A stretch of 64,000 bases of DNA from Pseudoalteromonas sp. SMS1. Lineage in GTDB: Bacteria; Pseudomonadota; Gammaproteobacteria; Enterobacterales; Alteromonadaceae. The DNA is taken from positions 47,625 to 111,624 of the forward strand of contig NZ_JAKGBI010000021.1 in the NCBI RefSeq assembly GCF_021530565.1. The letters run 5' to 3'. The translations under genes were made by a program, and so were the position numbers. Positions 54,923 to 63,706 of this stretch are shown in pieces. The notes beneath the pieces are model-generated. The model saw only the letters and a list, made by a program, of their open reading frames with translations, did no database searches and was not told the DNA's origin. Each line of letters begins with the position of its first letter. Position 1 is the first letter of the stretch.

Positions 54923-56530
54923 TCAATTGATTGTCAGCCTACCATATTCTGTATTCACCGCTTCATGCATAAGCGTTTTCACTGTGAACGTATTCCTTCC
55001 AGCTTCCTTTGCTCGGTACATCGCCTGATCCGCGGTGTCGAGTAATTGTGCACTGTCATCCTCATTTGCAGGCCTGATTGAGCTTGCCCCAATACTGATG
55101 GTGACAAATGGGCCCACAGTGGATTTCTCATGAAGAATCTCCAATGCGACCACCGCCGTTAAACACTTTTCACAAAACACCTCGACCTGTTCGGTATCTG
55201 GCAAAATAAATATGAACTCTTCTCCACCAATACGTGCAAAAACATCACATGCTCGTTGCGCCAATTGGCTGAGGGTTTTTGCAACTAGGCATAAGCAGCG
55301 ATCTCCCGCGACATGGCCATAGTAGTCGTTGTACTCTTTAAAAAAATCGATATCGATCACAACTAAGCTAATTGGGCTTCCAACACGCACTGCACGCCGC
55401 CATTCCTTTTGAAATTGCATATCAAAATGACGACGATTTGACACATCAGTCAGGCCATCCACTTGAGTCATGGTCAGGAGTTTCGCATTCGCTTTATCCA
55501 ACTCTCTGGTTTTAATCCTCACGGCCTGCTGAATTGCTATTTGCCGACGATATAACAAGCGTACATAAAAGAACATTAATAAGGTCATTACCATACCAAT
55601 GAATAACACCAGCATGGGGGTAGCTGACGTACGGCTTTGCACAAAATTGTGAGAGGGTGATGCACTGATCACCCAATTTCTTCCCCACACATCCAACCAA
55701 GACTGCAACTGACCTTGAGATTTAAGACGGTTACGATAGAGTGTTTGTCGCTGTGCTTTGTCTGTGACATCTTCAATTACAAATTCAATATCCCCCTCGT
55801 TTTTACCCAGCTTAGACTGCGCAACGAGGGCATTTAATTTGAATACCCCCATAACAAAACCACGAATATTCTCTCTTTTATCAGCCACCGTGAGCGACAA
55901 ATTGTCATAAATTGGACGAAGTGCGATAAATGCTTTTTGCTTATGAGGGTCTTGTACCAAGGTAATACTCGCGGTTACTAATGGGAGTGCGAGGTCTCGG
56001 GATGCCGCGATAATCTCTCGCCGGGTTTGATCTGAAAATAAATCAAACCCCAGCGCGGCTTCATTACCAAATAAAGGTTCAATATACTGAACGGGGTAAT
56101 ATTGTGCCCGATTATAGGCGGTCTCCATTTGCCCTGCTACACGCTCAGTTATGGCAAATTGTACGTAATTTTCACGATTTTTTTGCTCAAACGCAATACG
56201 CTGTGCTTGTGTAACATGCGGCACCCACTGCAGTGCTTGAACACCTGCTTTGGTGGCTAAAATACTCGATGAAATATGTTGAAACTGCGCTTTAGTGGCA
56301 TCCGGATGCACCTTAAACAGCACAGCTAAACTCTGTAAAGCAGATAGATTGTTCATGACCGTTTCTTTAAACGAGTCAACACGTAGAAGGTATTCTTTAT
56401 TGAACTCTTGGATAATGGAATGTTGTTGCTCTTGGTACAACATATACACTAAGGAAGTGGTGAAAAGGCTCCCTGCGAGCAATACACTCAGTTGTATACA
56501 AAGCGCCACTTTCCTCTGTGTGATGTCCAT
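54923..56530 (-). CDS. Diguanylate cyclase with CHASE sensor domain
   Basis: 535 residues from ATG 56528-56530, which has AAAGGGAC about 7 bases upstream; a start seven codons earlier lacks this. TM1 about 9-31; a CHASE domain (about 60-245, ALQWVPHVTQAQRIAFE and GFDLFSDQTRREII) in the periplasm; TM2 about 300-322; a short coiled-coil; GGDEF domain (about 365-525) with active-site GGEEF and an upstream RxxD inhibitory site (RACD, five residues before it). It should make cyclic di-GMP and be product-inhibited. No EAL domain. Signal unknown. Confidence 0.92.
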   Translation of the reverse strand: MDITQRKVALCIQLSVLLAGSLFTTSLVYMLYQEQQHSIIQEFNKEYLLRVDSFKETVMNNLSALQSLAVLFKVHPDATKAQFQHISSSILATKAGVQALQWVPHVTQAQRIAFEQKNRENYVQFAITERVAGQMETAYNRAQYYPVQYIEPLFGNEAALGFDLFSDQTRREIIAASRDLALPLVTASITLVQDPHKQKAFIALRPIYDNLSLTVADKRENIRGFVMGVFKLNALVAQSKLGKNEGDIEFVIEDVTDKAQRQTLYRNRLKSQGQLQSWLDVWGRNWVISASPSHNFVQSRTSATPMLVLFIGMVMTLLMFFYVRLLYRRQIAIQQAVRIKTRELDKANAKLLTMTQVDGLTDVSNRRHFDMQFQKEWRRAVRVGSPISLVVIDIDFFKEYNDYYGHVAGDRCLCLVAKTLSQLAQRACDVFARIGGEEFIFILPDTEQVEVFCEKCLTAVVALEILHEKSTVGPFVTISIGASSIRPANEDDSAQLLDTADQAMYRAKEAGRNTFTVKTLMHEAVNTEYGRLTIN

Positions 56531-56765
56531 AATAAGTCCCTTTATATGCACGCTGTTTGAGCAAGTATAGACTACCAGTTAAAACCTGCTGACTGCACCA
56601 CAGCTGAACGATGAGTCATTACAAGCGAGCCTAAAACCAATGTGCAGGCGGATTAAATTCGGCAGACCAGATGAACTCTGCTATGATCGCCTATCCAAGG
56701 CAATATCGCCAATCTTAGACAAGGTAAAGGTCACCCCTTACCACCTCAGTACAAAGAGAGTATGC

Positions 56766-58187
56766 ATGAACTTTTCTCAACTTGGGTTATCCCAAGTACT
56801 TCTTAACACGCTAGAGACGAAAGGGTACAGTACACCAACCCCAATCCAGCAGCAGGCAATCCCAGCCGTATTAAACGGCCAAGACGTAATGGCCGCAGCA
56901 CAAACGGGTACAGGAAAAACAGCAGCCTTTACGTTGCCGCTGATTGAAAAGTTACTCAGCTCGCAGCAACCTCATGCTAATCAAGCGCGCGTGTTAGTAC
57001 TTGCCCCAACGCGAGAACTTGCAATCCAAATCGCAGAAAGTGTCGAAACCTATAGTGCGGGCACACGCATACGCAGTACTGTGGTGTATGGTGGTGTTAA
57101 AATTAATCCACAAATGATGCGTTTGCGCAAAGGGGTCGATATTCTTATCGCAACCCCAGGTAGGTTATTGGATTTATATCAGCAAAATGCGGTAAAGTTT
57201 ACAGAACTTTCCGCGCTCGTACTGGATGAAGCAGATCGCATGTTAGATATGGGATTCATCCACGATTTAAAGAAAATCATTCGATTACTACCAAAAAAGC
57301 GCCAGAATTTGCTGTTTTCAGCTACGTTTTCAGAGCCCATTAGAGAGTTAGCACAAGGGCTTTTTTCTTCTCCTATTGAAATCTCAGTCGCAGCCGAGAA
57401 TACCGCGGCTAAAACGGTGATTCAAAGCGCATACGCACTCGATAAAGCACAAAAAAGTAAATTGCTATGCCACTTTCTAACAGAAAAGAAGTGGCGACAG
57501 GTACTGGTATTTTGTCGCACCAAACATGGTGCAAACCGGCTCGTGGCTTTGCTCGAAAAAAATCACATTAGTGCAGCCGCCATTCATGGTAATAAATCGC
57601 AAGGAGCTAGAGTCAAAGCACTTAACGGTTTTAAATCCGGTGAGGTCAATGTTCTCGTTGCCACTGACATTGTTGCCAGAGGGTTAGATATCAGTGAACT
57701 GCCTTACGTTGTGAATTATGACCTACCAAATACCTATGAAGACTATGTGCATAGAATTGGCCGTACAGGTCGGGCAGGCAGTGAAGGGATCGCAGTTTCT
57801 TTTGTCACCGCAGCAGATGCCGATGATTTATATGGTATCGAACGCTTTATTGGTGCCCTGATCCCACGTGCTGAGGAGCCCGGATTTATTCCACAAAACC
57901 CTGTACCAGAAAAGCCTTTGGATACCCGCCCCATCAAACCAAAGAAACCAAAAAAAAAGAAAGTAAAAACACCGACACCAGACAGCGAAAACCGCTCACC
58001 AAAGCAAACTGACAACGAAAGTGGAGGTGGAAAAAAGCATCGCCCACGGCAACGCACACAGCATTCAAACAAGCCCAAGCGTGCCTCAAACTCACACAAG
58101 GCAAGTACACAAAACTCGCACACAAAGCCGGGAAATACCCCACGTACGGCACAATCAAATAAGTCCAAAACACGTAAAGCTAAGTAA
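56766..58187 (+). CDS. rhlE: DEAD-box ATP-dependent RNA helicase RhlE
   Basis: 473 residues from ATG 56766 (MNFSQLGLSQ), chosen because an AG-rich site (AAAGAGAG) lies just upstream and homologues begin here; an upstream ATG at 56640 would add 42 residues with no domain. Motifs in order: Q-motif GYSTPTPIQQQAIP, AQTGTGKT, PTRELAIQ, LDEADRMLDMGF, SATFS, VARGLDISELP and HRIGRTGRAG. The last 90 residues are a Lys/Arg/Pro/Ser-rich disordered tail that probably binds RNA. Role in ribosome assembly or RNA turnover, likely important at low temperature; inferred from family. Confidence 0.95.
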   Translation: MNFSQLGLSQVLLNTLETKGYSTPTPIQQQAIPAVLNGQDVMAAAQTGTGKTAAFTLPLIEKLLSSQQPHANQARVLVLAPTRELAIQIAESVETYSAGTRIRSTVVYGGVKINPQMMRLRKGVDILIATPGRLLDLYQQNAVKFTELSALVLDEADRMLDMGFIHDLKKIIRLLPKKRQNLLFSATFSEPIRELAQGLFSSPIEISVAAENTAAKTVIQSAYALDKAQKSKLLCHFLTEKKWRQVLVFCRTKHGANRLVALLEKNHISAAAIHGNKSQGARVKALNGFKSGEVNVLVATDIVARGLDISELPYVVNYDLPNTYEDYVHRIGRTGRAGSEGIAVSFVTAADADDLYGIERFIGALIPRAEEPGFIPQNPVPEKPLDTRPIKPKKPKKKKVKTPTPDSENRSPKQTDNESGGGKKHRPRQRTQHSNKPKRASNSHKASTQNSHTKPGNTPRTAQSNKSKTRKAK

Positions 58188-58192
58188 TACTG

Positions 58193-58214
58193 AGCCCAGT
58201 TTAATCGCTGGGCT
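58193..58214. terminator. Stem-loop between convergent rhlE and kinase genes
   Basis: AGCCCAG / CTGGGCT with an eight-base loop, just after the rhlE stop and overlapping the end of the kinase gene. There is no good T-run, so its strength as a terminator is doubtful. Confidence 0.4.
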
Positions 58215-59508
58215 GATTCTTGTGCGTTTTAATATTCAGACAAAAACAGGCTCCGCCTAAATCAGCAAGCCCGTCAATCACTGTGATATTCCCATCATGT
58301 AATTGAGCTACCGACTGTGCAATGGCTAGGCCCAATCCACACCCACCAGAGTCCCTTGAGCGACTGGGATCTAGTCTTGTGAAAGGTTCAAAAATGCGCA
58401 CTCGTTTACCCGGAGGTATACCAATGCCATCATCTTCAATATAGAAACATGTTTGGCCTTCTTTGGTGCGCACTGATATAAGGCACTGCTGCTGTGCAAA
58501 CCGCCCTGCATTGCGCATAATATTTATCAACGCTCGGCGCAGTAAGTTGTAATCCGCAATCACTGTGTCGCCATCACATGAGATACGATAAGTGACACTT
58601 GGGTAAAACCCCGCGACTTGTGCAATCGCGTCCTGAAGCAACTCCTGACATGATATTAACTGCCATTGCATAGCTGTACTGCCATCTTTGAGCTTGGCGT
58701 AATACAACAACTCCTTGACGAGTTCGTCCAGTCCCACCAGCGCAGTTTGCATCGTATTTTTAAGCTCTACTTGCGTATTTAAGTCAGCATCTTCAAGCAT
58801 ATCAAGTGCAAACTGAATCCGTGCCATTGGGCTCCTAAACTCATGTGCCACACCATGCAATAGATCTCTTTGCAGATTTAACTGTTCCGTGCTCTGCTGC
58901 TCATTGGTCGCAAGGTAGCCATGCAACTCTGTCAATTGTGCTGATGTACTTTGTGCTTTTTTAATATCCGCAGGCAATACCGCTGCAAGCTGAGTTCTCA
59001 CGTTTACATGCGCGCGATACATCGCCATTAGCAAGACGCTGAGGCCAAGCCCATTTACCAGACAAGCCATTAACCATAAAAACCAATCAGCAAACCAACT
59101 TAAAAAGCTGTGGTATATCACAGGGCCAACGATGAGCACCTGGCTGTTATTTTGCATCACATAAATACTTGCGGTCTGAGCATCGACAAAGAGTTGGTTA
59201 ATAGGTAATAAGGATAGCTGCTCATATAAAAACGGGTCATCTGTCAACTCATCGAGAGGCACACTAAGGAATGGTACCTCTGCTAATTCGGGTAAGCTCT
59301 GCAAACTCGTTGCCACCGACAAAGCGTCCCTGTTTTGAATTTGCACATCCCCCTCGTCAGCCAACAGGTTGAGATGGCGCTCATATTGAGCCAAAGCCGC
59401 GTCTTGAACGTCGAAATAGACATCCTCCATTAGCCATTTCGCTGATAAAATGTTTATCAGCACCATGACGCCCACCCAAGATGCAATCAATGTGCCGTTA
59501 ATCTGCAA
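58201..59508 (-). CDS. Sensor histidine kinase (RstB-like)
   Basis: 435 residues. TM1 about 8-26 and TM2 about 130-160 enclose a periplasmic sensor of about 105 residues (with TASIYVMQNNSQVLIVGPV near its end). The phosphoacceptor is in LHGVAHEFRSPMARIQFALD; ATPase motifs are NIMRNAGRFA, DDGIGIP and SGGCGLGLAIAQSV. The arrangement and the AHEFRSPMARI box resemble RstB. It overlaps the regulator gene by 11 bases. Signal unknown; family members respond to pH, magnesium or outer-membrane stress in other bacteria. Confidence 0.88.
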   Translation of the reverse strand: MQINGTLIASWVGVMVLINILSAKWLMEDVYFDVQDAALAQYERHLNLLADEGDVQIQNRDALSVATSLQSLPELAEVPFLSVPLDELTDDPFLYEQLSLLPINQLFVDAQTASIYVMQNNSQVLIVGPVIYHSFLSWFADWFLWLMACLVNGLGLSVLLMAMYRAHVNVRTQLAAVLPADIKKAQSTSAQLTELHGYLATNEQQSTEQLNLQRDLLHGVAHEFRSPMARIQFALDMLEDADLNTQVELKNTMQTALVGLDELVKELLYYAKLKDGSTAMQWQLISCQELLQDAIAQVAGFYPSVTYRISCDGDTVIADYNLLRRALINIMRNAGRFAQQQCLISVRTKEGQTCFYIEDDGIGIPPGKRVRIFEPFTRLDPSRSRDSGGCGLGLAIAQSVAQLHDGNITVIDGLADLGGACFCLNIKTHKNQPSD

Positions 59509-60184
59509 TGAGGTACCCTTTGTTCCGTATGGTTTTTATGACATGAGGCTGCTTGGGATCGTCGCCGAGCTTTTTGCGAAGTCGCGAGATACGCAGATCG
59601 ATTGATCGATCCATTGCATCGTATTCAAGGTTAAATATCTTGCGATGTAAGCTGTCTCGGGAAATGATGTTGCCCGCTGATTGAGCCAGCACCCAAAGCA
59701 ATTCAAACTCTGCACTAGAAAGTATGACTTCCTCATTTAGATAACTGACAGTACGGTTGCGCCAATCTAATTGCAAGTTGCCATCACACACGGTTCGAGT
59801 GTCTTTATGTTGCGCTTGTAAACTAGATTGACGACGTAACTGAGCACGAATGTGCGCCAATAAAACTCTGGGCTTAAGCGGCTTACATAAATAATCATCC
59901 GCGCCCACCTCAAGCCCTGTTACTTCATCAATGTCATCCACCAACGCCGTCAACATTATGATAGCGCCACCGAAATGCGGACGGACCGCTTTGCAAATCG
60001 CTAGGCCATCGGTACCAGGTAGCATCAAGTCTAGAATAATCAGATCTGGTTGAGTCTTTAATATGTGTTCAATAGCACGACGCCCATCATTCAGCACCTC
60101 GACCGTAAAACCATTGTGCGCTAAAAACTGACTGATTAAAGACGTTAATTCACGATCATCATCTATTAATAAAATTTTTTGCAT
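59498..60184 (-). CDS. OmpR-family response regulator (RstA-like)
   Basis: 228 residues from ATG 60182-60184 (MQKILLIDDDRE). A longer frame exists to 60316 but would run into the lipoprotein gene and has no domain. Receiver: acidic pair IDDD, phosphoacceptor in LIILDLMLPGTDG and Lys in LCKPLKP. Winged-helix output domain: LSSAEFELLWVLAQSAGNII and the recognition segment DRSIDLRISRLRKKLGDDP. It acts with the adjacent kinase; regulon unknown. Confidence 0.93.
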   Translation of the reverse strand: MQKILLIDDDRELTSLISQFLAHNGFTVEVLNDGRRAIEHILKTQPDLIILDLMLPGTDGLAICKAVRPHFGGAIIMLTALVDDIDEVTGLEVGADDYLCKPLKPRVLLAHIRAQLRRQSSLQAQHKDTRTVCDGNLQLDWRNRTVSYLNEEVILSSAEFELLWVLAQSAGNIISRDSLHRKIFNLEYDAMDRSIDLRISRLRKKLGDDPKQPHVIKTIRNKGYLIAD

Positions 60185-60260
60185 AACATCCACTAAGATA
60201 CAACAAATCAGCGATTCCATCCAAAATAGTCTGTGATGGAAAATAGGGAGCCGAGGCGCC

Positions 60261-60629
60261 CTATTTAGTTGCTTGTCTACACAAAGTATAAACCTCTTGA
60301 TTGTAGTCACTAGCAAATTGGTATTTTACTGCTCGGCTGTCACTGGCTTGTGAGGGATATAAGACATCTCCCTCATTTTTCCAGTAGCGCACGCCACATC
60401 GTGCTTTTAGCTGCTGAGCCTCTTTATCCTCAAACCCTGGAATAACGAGCCGCCTACTTGCAAATACCAATAACCGATAGTCTTTTTGAGACTTCGCATG
60501 AGCCAACTGCGCGTGTATCCCTGACACCTCAGTCTGCATCGGTGCTGTCTGCGTTGATGATTCCATACATCCTCCCAGCACGATCAGCCCCGTCACCACA
60601 GCCGCACACAGTTGCCCTTTTACCTTCAT
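60261..60629 (-). CDS. Small lipoprotein of unknown function, coupled to a metalloprotease gene
   Basis: 122 residues with a lipobox VLGGC (Cys21). The mature part is mixed and charged with two cysteines (near 99 and 117) that could pair. No family recognised. The start overlaps the end of the metalloprotease gene by four bases (ATGA), so the two are co-translated; it may act as a chaperone, inhibitor or surface partner of the protease, by inference only. Confidence 0.8.
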   Translation of the reverse strand: MKVKGQLCAAVVTGLIVLGGCMESSTQTAPMQTEVSGIHAQLAHAKSQKDYRLLVFASRRLVIPGFEDKEAQQLKARCGVRYWKNEGDVLYPSQASDSRAVKYQFASDYNQEVYTLCRQATK

Positions 60630-63211
60630 ACTGACTTACTCCGTTGCCGTCTTAGGCCCAACAGCATCACCCCCAGTAACGACCAAAGAGAACCACTGTT
60701 TGACGAACTATTTGTGTTGTCTGGCGCAGGTGTAGGCTCTGGTGTCGGTGCAGGATCCGGAGTCTTGGTATTGGCTTTAACCGTGATACTAACTTGCGCA
60801 GTTGCAATCATTCCTTGTGCATCGGAGATGGTATACGTCATCTGATCTTGCCCAGAGAAGTCTGCAGCTGCTGAATATTTGATAACCTGATCATCAAAAG
60901 TCACAGTGCCTTTGCCTGCATAATTCACAGCGGTCAGTTTTAGTGCATCCCCATCCGGATCTGTGTCATTTGCTAACACCTTAACCTGCACTTGTTTCGC
61001 ACCATATTCCACACTCATTGCATCATCCACTGCAAGCGGTGCATCATTCACCGGAGTGACTGTGATACTCAACATGAATGGATCACTTTGCATGTCACCA
61101 CGTTTAGCAACCACCTGAGCGGCTAAGGTGCCATGGTAATTCGCTACAGGTGTGATTGTAGTCCCTTGCACCGTGTAGTTATTGCCACCAGCAATTTCGA
61201 TAGCATCAACACCTTGTGCCGTCGCCATTGTTAAATCACTCACTTTTACCGTAATCGCGGTATCTTCAGCAACCGATAATGGCTTTTGCCCAGTTACTTT
61301 AGGTTTCACGACTGCCCCATTTTGATTCGCGATGGCAAAATTACCACTGTTGATGGCAAAAAAGATATTGTCACTACACCGCACCATCACCCGGGCTTTG
61401 TCTGTAGTCATTGCTGGTAACGACACTTCATATTGGCCATTATTGGCCACTTTGCTAGCCAATGTTGTCGTAAATTTCGCACCGCCATCGTCTGACAACA
61501 AAATGTCTACTTGCGAGCAGTTAACGGGGGCTTGTTCGGTGTTAGCAGTATGCCAACTAACGAGCTGCTGATTAGTGCGCCATTGTGAGCTTGCGTCTGG
61601 CAGCTTCACTGCGAAGCCAGTCTCATTGGCAATCACCGAAATACGCATGTCATCTTCGCCAACGCCCCCTTTGCCATCTCTCACCAATAAACGAAAATCT
61701 AATGCACGCGTGCTCGTTGCGTATGCCTCACCATAACTTAACGAACCACTCAAAATATCAGACATTTTTGGTAATGTACGCTCGGCTGCTTCGGTCGGGT
61801 TGAAGGCCCGAAATAGTGGGCGCCCTCCCTCGTCAACACTGTCACTTTGTTTACTGTCTGAGGCACTGCCGATATTGTACTGTTGCCAACTATAACGCAG
61901 CGCATCTCCCTCTGTATCACGCGCACTGCCAGTTAATGTAAAAGGGGTTCTCGCTGGTATAGTATAATCTTGCCCGGCATCTACCTGAGGTCGCTGATTC
62001 GTTCTGGCTTTATGAGTACCACAGCTTTTTCCGGCTTTTTCACGCGTAAATGCCATCATTTGCTCTAGAGAGTGTGCATGAAAATAAGGATCTGAATTTG
62101 CTTGTAAATCTTGCTCATCACAAATGCCTGCATAGCCCATGATCGTAGAACCACTGCCAGGTTCATAAGCACTCGTACCAACCCGATTACCTGTACACGC
62201 ACCTGCCGTACCATTGAATGTATGTTCTGCGCCTAACTGATGACCAATTTCATGCGCAACATAATCAACATGAAACGCATCATTGTCAGGTTGTTCGCTT
62301 CCTGTTACACCTTCTGCTTTTAACTCTGTGCACACCACTTCAAAACCAGCTAAACCGCCGCCGCCAGTACCTACAAGATGACCTACGTCATAATTTTCCA
62401 AACCAATATGCTCGTTAATAACCGCACTGATTTTATCAATGTCTGCATCGGTGTTATCAAAAGGGTCACTACCGGCATCAAGGAAAATGAGCTTGTCACT
62501 ACCTGCGACTAATTCAAAACGAATAGCCATATCTCGGTTGTAAACATCATTGAGTCTATTCACCATGGTGACCAGTGCAGACATCACACGCTCTTTTGTA
62601 CCGCCGTGATATTTTGCGTATTCGCCAGTGGTTGCCACCGCCAAGCGATATACAATCTCAGTGTTAGGTAACTCCGCTTTAGACAAGCTGCGCTCATGGT
62701 GGTGTAATGAATTACCTGCCCCATGCCTGCGCGGCGAGTGTTGACGTATTTCTACCATCGGCTTTTTTTGCCCTTGGCGGGTATACACTGAATAGGTATT
62801 GTCAGTATGCCGCTTGGGATCGATGTATATGTGCGCACCTTGATAATTAAACATGCCATAAAAGCCCTGCTCATCCATATTAAAGTGGCCTCGATGCGAT
62901 GTGTTATTTTTGTCAACACCGATGAACGTTCTAATATGTGGGAACTTTGCTGCCAACTCAGGCGCCATTACCTGATACGGAGACAATATAAATGTCACCA
63001 TTTCGCCAGATGGCAATGGCAGTACAACCTCGCGTTCTTGCTGCCCAGCAGCACTTAATGCGTGTTTGAAGGCAGGTTCACTTAATGTATAAAGTTTGTG
63101 ACCTTCCCAGTCACTGCGGCTTTTATCAGCACTTTGCCAATATACGCTTTGCGCATAAGCTGTCGTCGCCACAAATTGGCTGACCAATACCGCAAGTACA
63201 TGTTTTCTCAT
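60626..63211 (-). CDS. Secreted reprolysin-like metalloprotease with GlyGly-CTERM-like tail
   Basis: 861 residues. Signal peptide to about 20 (TAYAQ). A propeptide-like region precedes the catalytic domain, with extended zinc motif HEIGHQLGAEH at 320-330 and Met-turn TIMGYAG at 357, as in metzincins of the reprolysin type. Then a PKD/REJ-like region (about 410-530), a central beta domain, and two VCBS/cadherin-like domains (for example NDTDPDGDALKLTAVNYAG, about 725-810). The C-terminus has a Pro/Thr-rich spacer, a Ser/Asn stretch, a hydrophobic segment (LWSLLGVMLLGL) and RRQR, resembling GlyGly-CTERM tails processed by rhombosortase in type II-secreting bacteria. It overlaps a small lipoprotein gene by four bases. 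Confidence 0.9.
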   Translation of the reverse strand: MRKHVLAVLVSQFVATTAYAQSVYWQSADKSRSDWEGHKLYTLSEPAFKHALSAAGQQEREVVLPLPSGEMVTFILSPYQVMAPELAAKFPHIRTFIGVDKNNTSHRGHFNMDEQGFYGMFNYQGAHIYIDPKRHTDNTYSVYTRQGQKKPMVEIRQHSPRRHGAGNSLHHHERSLSKAELPNTEIVYRLAVATTGEYAKYHGGTKERVMSALVTMVNRLNDVYNRDMAIRFELVAGSDKLIFLDAGSDPFDNTDADIDKISAVINEHIGLENYDVGHLVGTGGGGLAGFEVVCTELKAEGVTGSEQPDNDAFHVDYVAHEIGHQLGAEHTFNGTAGACTGNRVGTSAYEPGSGSTIMGYAGICDEQDLQANSDPYFHAHSLEQMMAFTREKAGKSCGTHKARTNQRPQVDAGQDYTIPARTPFTLTGSARDTEGDALRYSWQQYNIGSASDSKQSDSVDEGGRPLFRAFNPTEAAERTLPKMSDILSGSLSYGEAYATSTRALDFRLLVRDGKGGVGEDDMRISVIANETGFAVKLPDASSQWRTNQQLVSWHTANTEQAPVNCSQVDILLSDDGGAKFTTTLASKVANNGQYEVSLPAMTTDKARVMVRCSDNIFFAINSGNFAIANQNGAVVKPKVTGQKPLSVAEDTAITVKVSDLTMATAQGVDAIEIAGGNNYTVQGTTITPVANYHGTLAAQVVAKRGDMQSDPFMLSITVTPVNDAPLAVDDAMSVEYGAKQVQVKVLANDTDPDGDALKLTAVNYAGKGTVTFDDQVIKYSAAADFSGQDQMTYTISDAQGMIATAQVSITVKANTKTPDPAPTPEPTPAPDNTNSSSNSGSLWSLLGVMLLGLRRQRSKSV

Positions 63212-63706
63212 AGTAGGATCCTGTTGTCATTGATTGTAAGTGCATGAATGACAATAACCGAGATTCAATATGGCTAGGGTAACCAATTGTGGTGGCTTTG
63301 TATCCTACTTGATACAAACGCAGTGTATAGATGTAAGACGGATAAATAGGAGTAACTTGAACAGCTTTAGGGCGTGTTCATACCTTAATTCACTGTAAAA
63401 GCGGGAAAGTAAACGAGGACGGTTGAAAAAACAAGGGAAAGAAGGAAGCCAGTACCGCACTCCTTGCGGTCATATACGCAACACACTCCGGCATGTTGAC
63501 ATATATGTGGCGGCCTTCCTTGAAAGATACTTCTAACCACTTTTCTGGTTGTTATATCTATGCTAGTTAACCAACTAACATCTCAAAACTCGACGCTCAG
63601 TTAAACTTATCGACTCAAGGAAAAATACCATTTCCTTTTTAAAGGTTTAACTTACCACTGTTTACACGCACTCTGGCTTATTCTTTTTACTACTTTGACT
63701 GACAAT
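63212..63706. other. Non-coding region upstream of the metalloprotease gene
   Basis: No open frame with a ribosome site is seen. The region contains the three-way-junction fold at 63442-63521 and several shorter hairpins (for example AACCA...TGGTT near 63535). The promoter of the metalloprotease gene should lie near its start, but no clear -35/-10 pair is claimed. Confidence 0.5.
63442..63521. ncRNA. Candidate structured RNA or palindromic element: compact three-way junction
   Basis: Stem P1: AAGGAA (63442-63447) with TTCCTT (63516-63521) and GCCA (63448-63451) with TGGC (63508-63511), separated by a four-base bulge. P2: ACCGCA/TGCGGT hairpin at 63454-63470. P3: CATATA/TATATG with inner CAACA/TGTTG (63471-63507). 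Only two bases are unpaired at the junction. The strand is unknown, since both can fold; it could be a mobile hairpin repeat rather than an RNA gene. Confidence 0.4.

Noticed and set aside
57743..58168. 141-codon minus-strand frame opposite the rhlE tail
   Set aside because: Phe/Cys/Gly-rich translation is the complement of the Lys/Pro-rich helicase tail; no start signals.
60185..60316. N-terminal extension of the OmpR-type regulator
   Set aside because: The added 44 residues match no domain and run into the upstream lipoprotein gene; receiver domains start at MQKILLIDDD.
63442..63521. Hammerhead-type ribozyme
   Set aside because: The three-way junction has only two unpaired bases and lacks the conserved CTGATGA/GAAA core.
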